Shown piece by piece: positions 33,777 through 43,139 of a stretch of 64,000 bases of DNA. Source of the stretch: Megaleporinus macrocephalus (Eukaryota > Chordata > Actinopteri > Characiformes > Anostomidae); contig CM038726.1 in assembly GCA_021613375.1 (NCBI GenBank), positions 6,795,877-6,859,876 on the forward strand. The letters are read 5' to 3'. Position 1 is the stretch's first letter. Each line of letters starts with the position of its first letter. The notes below the pieces were generated by a model, which was not told the origin of the DNA, did no database searches, and saw nothing but the letters and a program-made list of their open reading frames with translations. The translations under genes and the position numbers were made by a program.

Positions 33777-34008
33777 TGTCACACCTAGTCCTGCTTCTAT
33801 CCCTGCCTGCCTCTGTCTTTCGTTGCCCTCTTGACACTTTCCATATGCTTCTGTTTGTTTTGGTTTCCTAGCTCCACCTTGTCTCTGCCTTTTGTCACAC
33901 CCCTTACCTGGTCCTAGTTTGATGCTCCTCTCTGTCCCAGGTGTACTTCTTTTCCCTTGAACATTTAAACACCTGTTTGTTCTCTGTCTTTGTCTGGCAT
34001 TTGTGAAA
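33777..34008 (+). repeat. LTR-like segment, copy 1 of a duplicated pair
   Basis: Begins TGTCACAC and is followed, after a tgaaa end, by gtct, which also precedes it (…ggtct). It matches the segment at 36598-36832, including a wider flank (about 33640-34110 against 36460-36930). The pair therefore arose by duplication of the 3' flank of GIMAP-9/GIMAP-10 after insertion. The LTR identity is tentative because the end is not a clean CA. Confidence 0.4.
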
Positions 34009-34116
34009 GTCTACTATTGTGTATCATAGATTTGTGCTTTGTGTCATGTGCACTATTAATTTTGATTTCATGGTTTTTGTTTTATTTTGCAACATAAGAC
34101 TAATATTCAGTGATAC

Positions 34117-35085
34117 AGTTAGGCCCAGAACTATTTGGACAGTGACACAGGCTTTGTGATTTGGGCTCTGCGTGCCACCACATTGGATTTGAAATTAAAC
34201 AACTGGGATGCAATTGAAGTGTAGACTTTCAGGTTTAATTCAAAGGGTTGAACAAAAATATCATATGAAACGTTGAGAAATTCCAGCCATTTTTTTACTG
34301 AGCCTCCACATTTCAGGGGCTCAAAAGTAATTGGACAAATTAACATTACCATAAATAAAATGTTCATTTTAAATACCTTGTTGAGAATCCTTTGCAGGCA
34401 ATGACTGCCTTTGTGGTGAACCCTATGTATTTACTCTCATGAAGGCTTCTCCTTATGGTAGACTTAGATACTGATACACCTACTTCCCGGAGAGTGTTCT
34501 TCACTTTGGTGGATGTTGTGAAGGGGTTTGTTTTCACCATGGAAAGGATTCTGCAATCATCCACCAACAATGTCTTCCAAGGAACGTCCAGGCCTTTTCA
34601 AGCTCCCGAGCTCACCAATGCACATTTTTCCTCCCATAATGTACCATACTATTGATGTGGCCATCTCTCTGATGGATTTCTTTTTTGTTTCAGTCTAATG
34701 ATGGCCTGTTTCACCTTCATTAAGAGCTCATTTGACTGCATGTTGTGGATTTACAACAACAGCTTTCAAATCCAAATGTCATACCTGGAATTAACTCCAG
34801 AACTTTTACCAGCTTAACTGATGATGGAATAATGAGGGAAAAGCCCATGCAGCCCATGAAATGGCCGTTGAGACAATTATCCGATTACTTTTGGTCCCTT
34901 GAAAAACAGGCAGCTACATATTAAAGAGCTGTAATACCTAAACTGCGAATACACTTAAATTAAAGCTGAGAGTGTGCACTTGAAGCCCATATTGATTATA
35001 TAACTGTAACTTGAATATGTTTTGGCTAAAATGCCAAAACTTGTGTCATTGTCCAAATATTTTTTGGGCCTATATTTTATTAAGA
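34117..35085 (-). mobile_element. Tc1/mariner element with internal deletion
   Basis: Inverted ends carry taggcccagaactatttggac on the left (34120 on) and, reversed, taggcccaaaaaatatttgg from the right end near 35080; a TA precedes the left end. The minus strand keeps the transposase DNA-binding part at about 34370-34570 (DDCRILSMVKTNPFTTST, STIRRSLHESKYIGFTTK). The DDE catalytic core is absent. It lies 3' of GIMAP-9. Confidence 0.85.
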
Positions 35086-35409
35086 CTTATTACTCAGTTT
35101 TTAATCACATATTATTAATGTTACTAATCTGAGGCCTTATTGTTTACTTACTAAACACAGGCTTTATTATTCAGGTACTAACTTTAGAGCTCATTAATCA
35201 GTACGTAGAGGTACAGGTACAAAATACTAGTACTGGGCTTAAAATGTTAAAATTTGCAATGGTAATACGACATGTACTGTATCATAATAAATTAGTGAAT
35301 CAATAATTTGACACTTTTAATGATTAATAGATAAAAGTGTGTAATTTAGTAACAACTAGGAACTAATCATCTATCTTCTGAACATCACTAAATAAATCAA
35401 AATACTCAC
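35086..35409. other. AT-rich intergenic sequence, class B 3' flank
   Basis: The last 100 bases (aaaagtgtgtaatttagtaac, ctaggaac, aatcatctatc) match the 3' flank of GIMAP-10 and differ from class A. No exon recognised. Confidence 0.5.
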
Positions 35410-36111
35410 CCATCAATGATCTGATGTGCTCTCTCTGCTTCTGCACCTTCATCATCCTCTCTTTCACTCTCTCTTCTTCTCCTCTCCTCTTCTCTTCCAC
35501 CTCCTGTAGAATCCTTCTGTCCATTTCAAAATGGTGCACACTGTTTGCTGCCAACATCTCCTCTATCTTCTCCAGCAGCTCTGTGACCTGACTGTCATCA
35601 CACCTGTTCATATTGTTGAGAAGATGATACCTGTTCCTACATTTCTCCACCAGCCACTGGAGGTCCTTCCCTTCACTCTCAATGTACTGCTCTATGGATG
35701 TGTCTCCCAGATAGTCTCCACAGGTGAACAGAACTATAGTGTGACTCCAAACTGTATCAGGTAGAAGTTTCAGATAATGTTCTATGTTTCTGTAATTCTC
35801 TTTAAAATAAATGTCCACACGTATGACCAGTAGAACAGCATGAGGTCCTGGAGGACACAGAGACACACTAAGTACAATCTCCTGTTGCAGTAACTCAGTG
35901 CTGTCCTCTAAAGGTATATTACTCCACCATCCTGGAGCTTCAACCACAGTGATGTGTCTCTCTGCTACTTCTCTCTGTCTCTTCACACACTGAGCAGTTG
36001 TCTTTAACTCAAACTCCTCTTTGTTCAGGATGGTGTTTCCTGCTGAGCTCTTTCCAGCACCTATATATCCCAGCAGCACAATCCTCAGATCTGTGAGACG
36101 GTGTGAGTCAC
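35410..36111 (-). CDS. GIMAP-9: AIG1-type immune-associated GTPase exon
   Basis: Open through 234 codons (one residue missing in the loop NYRNIEHYL). P-loop GYIGAGKS, EAPGWW, the AIG1 box and TCGD are present; the G5-region block is CRNRYHLLNN. Further private changes are NKEEFEL, SNIPLEDSTELL and ANSVHHFEMDRR. Acceptor cttacag, donor GTGAGT (35404-35409), both phase 1. Both flanks are class B type, unlike GIMAP-3 and -8, so this could be a single-GTPase gene. Confidence 0.9.
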
Positions 36112-36597
36112 CTGTAAGAAACATTGATGAAAATTACTACTATAAAACTCTGTAAATATGAAAAGAACTGTTTGACACAAATTCAGTTACAACAGAGTGT
36201 TCATATATACTTACATAATTAAACAATCATTAAAAATGTACAGATAATAGAAATATCTTAACATCTTAACTTGTTCTAAACTGAATCTCACAGCACTTAC
36301 TGATACTACTGAAAAATCACAAACACTGCAGAAACAGTTGATGTGGATAGAATTTCAAAGAGCTGAAGTGTTCAGTTAAACAGAAAATGTGATCACTGCA
36401 GCAGTAGAGTAATGTTTGTATCTTAATACTGTTTGTACCTAAATAAAACTATATGGAATAACCATATAGCTAAGTATTATTATCCATTTGTGCTTTGGTT
36501 TAAAGCTTATTACTTAGTAATTGATATTAATAATTCAGTTAAAATTCAGTTATTAAGACTCAATGTTATCATTATTTTGGATTTATCTTTATAGTCT
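36112..36597 (-). repeat. GIMAP class B 5' flank (leader)
   Basis: 36112-36400 matches the leaders of GIMAP-3 and GIMAP-8, including the same donor-like cacagcacttactga block on the plus strand. From about 36460 it turns into the class B 3' flank of GIMAP-10. Confidence 0.5.
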
Positions 36598-36832
36598 TGT
36601 CACACATTGTCCTGCTTCTTTTCTTGCCTATCTCTGTCTTTCGTTGCCCTCTTGACACTTTCCACATGCTTCTGTTTGTTTTGGTTTTGTAGCTCCACCT
36701 TGTCTCTTCCCCTTCGTCATGCTCCTTACCGGATCCTAGTTTGAGGCTCCTCCCTGTCCCAGGTGTACCTTGTTTCCCTTGAGTATTTAAAAACCTCTGT
36801 TTGTTCTCTGTCTTTGTCTGGCATTTCTGAAA
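36598..36832 (+). repeat. LTR-like segment, copy 2 of a duplicated pair
   Basis: Same segment as at 33777-34008, with the same tgtcacac start and tgaaa end between gtct flanks. A TATA-like tatttaaaaacc lies near 36785. The sequence downstream to 36930 is shared as well, so both copies belong to the duplicated 3' flank. Confidence 0.4.
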
Positions 36833-37119
36833 GTCTAGTATTTTGTATCATAGATTTGTGCTTTGTCTATCATGTCTTGTGGATTATTAATTTGGATTTA
36901 TGGTATGGTTTCATTTTGTTTAATTCAGTTTTAATCACAGAGCTTATTATTGCTTATGTTACTAATCTGGTTATTAAAATGAATTACTGAATCAATGTAA
37001 TTAACGGATAAAAGTGTGTAATTTAGTAACAACTAGGAACAAATCATCTATCTTTAGAATATCATGCAGTGCTTTCAATATCAAACAACTCAAAGAAACA
37101 AAGAAATCAAAACACTCAC

Positions 37120-37821
37120 CCATCAATGACCTGATGTGCTCTCTCTGCTTCTGCACCTTCATCATTCTCCCTTTCACTCTCTCTTCCTCTGCTCTCCTCT
37201 TCTCTTCCACCTCCTGTAGAATCTTTCTGTCCATTTCAAAATGGCGTCCACTGTTTGCTGCCACCATCTCCTCTATCTTCTCCAGCAGCTCTGTGACCTG
37301 AGAGTCATCACGCCTGTTCTTATTGTTGAGAACATGATACCTGTTCCCACATTTCTCCACCAGCCACTGGAGGTCTTTCCCCTCACTCTCAATGTACTGC
37401 TCTATGGGTGTGTCTCCCAGATAGTCTCCACAGGTGAACAAAACTATAGTGTGACTCCACACTGTATCAGATAGAAGTTTCAGATATTCTTCTAATCTTC
37501 TGTGATTCTCTTTAGAAACACCTTCCACACGTATGACCAGTAGAACAGCATGAGGTCCTGGAGGACACAGAGACACACTGAGTACAATCTCCTGTTTTAG
37601 TAACTTGGAGCCCTCCTCTACAGTTTTATCAAGCCCCCATCCTGGAGCTTCAACCACAGTGATGTGTCTCTCTGCTACTTCTCTCTGTTTCTTCACACAC
37701 TGAGCAGTTCTCTTTAAGTCAAACTCCTCTCTGTTCAGGATGGTGTTTCCTGCTGAACTCTTCCCGGCACCTCTATATCCCAGAAGTACAATCCTCAGAT
37801 CTGAGAGACGGTGTGAGTCAC
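37120..37821 (-). CDS. GIMAP-10: AIG1-type immune-associated GTPase exon
   Basis: Open through 234 codons. P-loop GYRGAGKS, EAPGW (then GLDKTVEEGSKLL; the second Trp is Gly), the AIG1 box, TCGD and CGNRYHVLNN are present. The loop reads VEGVSKENHRRLEEYL. Acceptor ctcacag, donor GTGAGT (37114-37119), both phase 1. The intronic frame upstream happens to stay open for about 27 codons with an ATG near 37903, but the strong acceptor at the same place as in all other copies argues that the exon starts here. The 5' flank is a diverged class B leader. Confidence 0.9.
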
Positions 37822-38160
37822 CTGTGAGGAACAGAGATGAAAAGCTTACTAAAGATGCTGGTGACTTTAGCCGAATGCTTGTATTTACTACCATGTAAAG
37901 CAATACTCATAAATATAATCATCACCAACGGCTTTGTATTGTAGAGACACTGTATACGACTTATTGTTCTACAGTGAATCAAACTTCACTTGACTTATAA
38001 TTGTGAAAACTTACAAACAAAGCAGAAGTAGTTGCTGTTAATAGAATTTTAGTGTTGAAGTATTCAGCTAAAAGAACATCTTTATGTCCCTTAAGGTGTG
38101 ATCATGCTGATAAATGGTGGAGAAAGTCATCGGAAACACTGACAGACTCAAATAAGACTT
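37822..38160 (-). repeat. Diverged class B 5' flank of GIMAP-10
   Basis: Landmarks gttgctgttaatagaattt, ttgaagtattcagct and taaatggtggag correspond to those in the GIMAP-8 leader, but with a different middle part. A minus-strand GTAAGT near 38010 could be a donor. Confidence 0.4.
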
Positions 38161-38589
38161 AATCAGAGCCAGTACAGTAAAGTGAACCCTCACTCAATAA
38201 ATGTACTGTTAATAACTTGAGTATCTTTTAAAAATACAACTCTGTATAAGCATAAAAATAGCAGCATGTAAAACAACGTAAGTAGTGAATAACATGGAAA
38301 TCTGTACAGTGACTGTTTTCTAAGTTTAATGCTTTTGGTCTGAAATAAAATGTTAGGGCTCTGAATTGAGTGATGTGGCCAAACAAAGCAGTATAGATAC
38401 TGTCACCAAGATAACGGAATACAAATATATTTGAGTAGAATTAAAATTGTATCATTTATAGTAACAACATCAAAAATGAGCAACGATTATGCTTGATTAT
38501 ACGCAACTGAGTGAATGGAATGAATCTTGAGTGTATTACTCTGTACATAATTAGGCCATACAGAACAAAAAGCCTGTTGTCAGATACAC

Positions 38590-39300
38590 CACAAGAACTG
38601 GAATTCAGCTCTGAGTCTGCCAAAGCCTCCAACTCCCATGATCCTGCTGGCGATCATATGACTGTGACACCACACCACTCCACCAATCATCTCCTCTCCA
38701 GTAGCATTCTATCAACCACCTTTCTTAAACCCAGTCAGTCTACTCCCACATTGCAAAGTATTGCTACTGTGAACTCACATGCCTACTAAGCTTTCCAGTT
38801 CTGTTTTGCTACTTTGTGTATGACCCGTTATTGCCCCTCGTTTTTGCCTTCTGGATTACCCTTTTGCTTCTCTGCTTTCCTTTACTGCTTTTCGACCCTG
38901 AGCATGCAGGAATCAGGCCTCAAAGCCCTCCAGAAAGTAATCAGTGATCAAGGTGTCTTGTTAGAACAACACCACCATCTGTTGACCGGCTTTGATCAGA
39001 CCATAAGTGCTCTCGCTCACAAGCAGGCAGAACATCAGTCACAGCTAGCAACTAACTGCAGAGATAAAGGTTGGATAAACTCCTCTCGCTTGCCATCCAA
39101 CTAGATCACCTTCTACGTCACAAGAGACAACAACGCCCTACCACTTCCACAATAACCCAGTCTTCCAGTTCCACCTCGAGAGGAACCCCCTGTCCATGAA
39201 CCTATGCAGTGTAATTTTTCCCGTCTCACCCCTGAGGAGAGACAACGCAGGATATCCAATAGACTATGTTTATACTGTGGAAACCAGGGTCACAAACTGC
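38590..39300 (+). mobile_element. Ty3/Gypsy 5' fragment: possible LTR/leader and gag remnant
   Basis: After an LTR-like T-rich stretch, the plus strand encodes a short gag N-terminus (MQESGLKALQKVISDQ, EQHHHLLTGFDQTI; about 38900-39050). In a shifted frame it then encodes [19 protein letters not shown] with a zinc-knuckle start CLYCGNQGH (about 39215-39295). This wording is typical of fish Gypsy gag. The element is cut off by the hAT terminus that starts at 39301. Confidence 0.75.
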
Positions 39301-39830
39301 TAGGGCTGCAGCTATCATTATTTTAGTAATCGCGTATTCTATCGATTATTCCATCGATTAATCGATGAAATATATATTTTTTAAAATTAAAGAGCAATAG
39401 TAAAAATATAAGTTGAAATAAGAAAGACTTCTTAACATAGTATTGCTTAAATTGCATATAGTACTGTTTTAAAGAAAACATTTGAACAATTACTATTATT
39501 GACATGTATTACTAGACCTATATATCATAAAATAAGTTCACAAGACTGCTTACTGTACACTCAGTTACTATGCTGAAGCTTGTCCTACACCTGCTGACCC
39601 ACTTATTGCAAACAAACTAAACTAAATATTCTCGCTGTATTGGATTCAGTACATTTTAGACTCCAAATTGCTACAAACACCACCTGATATTTAGTTTGCT
39701 GAGTATTTTAGGCATCATTGTGAGGGAAGAGGGTGTGGGAGGGGTGTATGTTCTTGTGTGTGTTTGTTTGTGACTATAATCAAAACAATAATGTGTACGG
39801 GATTCAGGATTTTTGTGGTTATGTTCTTAA
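39301..39830. mobile_element. hAT-type fragment
   Basis: Begins tagggctgcagctatc and has tcgattattccatcgattaatcgat, the terminal sequence of a common fish hAT family. I could not find the other terminus, so this is a one-ended fragment or the far end has been lost at the satellite. A low-complexity tgtgtgtttgtttgtg stretch lies near 39755. Confidence 0.6.
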
Positions 39831-39849
39831 GCAAAGCTTAGATCATTTA

Positions 39850-40435
39850 CGGATATAACTAGCTATCACACGGAGTTACGTTCTTAACTAGTCATTACAT
39901 ATAACCATAAGTAACATGCATGCTTTACTAGTCTTCCATCTCAACTAGCCATCACACTGACTTACTTTCTTAACTATCCATTGCATATAACCATAACTAA
40001 TATACACACTTTACTAGCCTTCATCTCAACTCACCATCACACTGACTTACTTTCTTAACAAGTCATTACACATAACCATAACTAACATACACGCTTTACT
40101 AGCCTTCATCTCAACTCATCATCACACTAACTTACTTTCTTAACTAGTCATTACATATAAACATAACTAACATACACACTTTACTAGCCTTCATCTCAAC
40201 TCGCCATCACACTGACTTACTTTCTCAACTGGCCATAATATATAACCATAACTAACATACATGCTTTACTAGCCTTCATCTCAACTCGCCATCACACTGA
40301 CTTACTTTCTTAACTAGTCATTACATATAACCATAACTAACATACACGCTTTACTAGCCTTCATCTCAACTCTCCATCACACTGACTTACTTTCTTAACT
40401 AGTCATTACATAAAACCATAATTAACATAAATGCT
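39850..40435. repeat. Satellite-like tandem repeat, 85-bp period, about 7 copies
   Basis: The phrase catctcaactc recurs at 40022, 40107, 40192, 40277 and 40362, exactly 85 bases apart, with earlier, more diverged units from about 39850. Each unit contains cacactgacttactttctta and ctttactagcctt. It ends just before the GIMAP-11 remnant. There are no spacers between units, so it is not CRISPR-like. Confidence 0.92.
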
Positions 40436-40630
40436 GATGGACCCCAGGAAGAATAGCTGCTATCTTTATAGGAGCTAATGGGGATCCAAATAAAATATTA
40501 TGGTGGGTCTTACCCTGACTATCCATACAAGCACCCTTCGTGAACACCAGGAATGTGGTGAGTGTTTCCACACAGGGATTGATTTCAAGATAATAAACCA
40601 ATTTGTTATTAATGAAATAAAAAGACTCAC

Positions 40631-40812
40631 CCATCAATGATCTGATGTGTTCTCTCTGCTTTTTAACCTTCTTCATCCTCTCTTTCACTCTCTCTTCCTC
40701 TGCTCTCTTCTTCTCTTCCATCTCCTGTAGAGTCTTTCTGTCCATTTCAAAATGGAGTCCACTGTTTTCTATCTTCTCCAGCAGCTCTGATCTGAGAGAT
40801 GGGTTAAGTCAC
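40631..40812 (-). pseudogene. GIMAP-11: GIMAP exon remnant with large internal deletion
   Basis: Keeps the exon start (TAG acceptor then GTGACT, CTCTCAGATC) joined directly to the part coding GAGCTGCTGGAGAAGATAGA, then MDRKTLQEMEEKKRAEEERVKERM and the GTGAGT donor (40625-40630). About 520 bases, including the whole nucleotide-binding core, are missing. The remaining 182 bases are not a multiple of three and contain in-frame stops, so splicing it in would break a reading frame. It is the most upstream copy in transcription order. Confidence 0.88.
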
Positions 40813-43139
40813 CTATTTGAGAAAAATATTCACAGAAATTAGACATGATTTAATCTCAATGAGTGCTGTTTGGTGTACATATTTTATATATAGTCCAAAG
40901 GAAGACAAAGCCAAGTCAGGTCCGAGTCCAAATGAGGCAGGTTCAACAACAAAACTCAAAGAATTGCGTCCTCTTCAACACCTTAATTGGTCTTTATCGC
41001 ATTATGATACAACGTAGTGAAAAATTGTTTTCCACAAAACCACACAGAACGTATGAAAATAACTCAAATAATAAAACAAATGATCAAATGATCTAAGCTG
41101 GGCTGCTAACGCTGCGATAACATTTTACCACTGCTCTACAGAGGCAGTGGTGAGGAGCGTGAAAGAGTCTGAAAGAATGCACCTTATAAAGAAGTTCCCA
41201 GGTGGAAAAACAAACATAAATTCTAAAATCTATTTCTTAGAAACAGAGAAGAAACTACAAAACTATAGAAACAAACAACTTTTCCAACAGAGATAAAACC
41301 ACAAGAGGAGACGGAAAGAAGGTACTTTGTCTTCTTTTATTTTGCTTACTAGTTGGCTAAAAATGTATATATACAGCAAAAACACCAGTGTTTAGATTTC
41401 AGAGTTATTTCAGAGTTGGCTATAGTTTTTTAGAGTTACTCTAAATGTTCTGAGCACAGATACTGTTAAAAGCTGACAAAAGTAGGTGTTGATGATGAGT
41501 GTTAATCAGATAACTCAGAATAGATAATCAGATGAATGTTAATCAGAGTTTATCAAGTTTAAGCTCCTCACACACTGCTCTACTGCCAGACCGAAGAAAC
41601 AGGAAACATTTTCTTCTGCTGTTTGAAGCCTGACAAGGTAATAGATCAATTAAAATGCGTATTTCATAGAATATTTTGTAGTTGTTATATTTTCACAATA
41701 TATGTATTAGCTAGACAAACTGAACATCGTGTATGAGATTTTTATTGGTATACAGTCTGTCTAAACAGTATTAGCTAGCTAACTTAAAAACAGAGAACAT
41801 ATTTTCAGATTTTACCAACATTAACATTACATATATAAACACATGCCAGTTCACTGGTGGTTTTAATACTTAATAAAATGTCTACATTTGTGTTGCAGAC
41901 ATGGTGAGCCCTCATATTTGGTCAAACATACATGTACAAATGCACCCAAATAAGATTAATGCTAGTAAATATTAGGAGCTTAAAAGTAATTGTGGACAAC
42001 ACCACGCCAGCAAAGACACATCTGACATATCTTAAGGAAATGGGCAGGACCTTCTCACATGAAGTATAGCAGTGTTGCATCACACTGACGCTGTTAAAAA
42101 AAAACACACATACAGACCCACACACACACCCACCCACACACAGGCGCCCTTTTATCTAACGCTAAAGTAGATAAAATTATAACGTGCATAACGCAAGGTT
42201 GGCTCCTTAATTTAACTAGCAGTGTCATAGTAAATTAAATTATTTTAGAATTGTTTCCTAAAATTGGTTTCTCAAATTTTAGGAAACTCAAATGGTTTCT
42301 CAAATTTGCCGTTCCACTTCTTTAGAGAGCCGGAGAAGGTATAAGAATTTGTCTTGAATTTAAAAATTAAAATTCCTACATATAAAATCTCGAATAGATT
42401 TATGTTAAGGTAAGTGTAATGGGTAAAACTTAAAAGAACCGCCAGAATGCAGTGTTACCCAGAGCACTGTTTAATGTGTAAGGAGTAAGACGTCCAGCCA
42501 AGTTAAACCAAGACCTTGAATAAAGAATTTAAAACAAATTTTAGATTAAAAAATCAGCTTCTAGTCACCTCATGTCCATAGTTTCACCTTAAGACCGAAT
42601 GCAAGATGGTGAATCAGCCCCGCAGATTGGCTATTCCTAAAATGGTGCGGCCGGTTACCCTGGGCTGCAGCTAGGGTACTGTGCGGTTGGCTGCACCTGT
42701 ATCCCAGCAAGGTAATAGACCAAAGTACCACAGAACAAGATTACCTTTTATTTTTCTTTCACGTAAACAGCAGATATTGCTGAACTCAAATATGAGTCTT
42801 TATTCTCTAAATAGGTGTTTCAAGCATCGGTTTCATGGAAGGCCCCATAAGCTCGCATTAGCTATCCTAGCCTAAGAGGACATGGCTTAAAACATTACGG
42901 AATAGGTTTTATTTTGACTTCCTGTCAAAGAGGCGCGTTAAGAGGTTAATATAAACATCAAATGTCTATATGTTTAAAAGTTTATGTTAAAAAGACTTGG
43001 ACTGTAGGTTAATAACGTTTTCCTCTGACTGGGACAGTGACATGGCCACTCTACTTTTGCTTATTTATCTGCTTTCACTTCCACCTGGGGGAAAGAGAGC
43101 TGTGAAAATCAGCGTCAGTAAGAGAAAGCTATAAAAATT
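40813..43139. other. Intergenic sequence, nothing recognised
   Basis: AT-rich with a few moderately GC-rich patches (for example 42600-42700). No gene, transposon terminus or tandem repeat was recognised. A short CA/CCCA-rich run lies at about 42105-42140. Confidence 0.6.

Noticed and set aside
4275..37474. A recurring 77-codon open frame on the plus strand inside nearly every GIMAP exon (for example 4275-4508, 6281-6514, 18566-18799, 37241-37474)
   Set aside because: It is the antisense of the conserved CGNRYHVLNN to coiled-coil region. It recurs because the exons are duplicates, and it has no start context or domain of its own.
39850..40435. CRISPR-like array
   Set aside because: The 85-bp units are joined head to tail without unique spacers, in a vertebrate context. 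It is a satellite.
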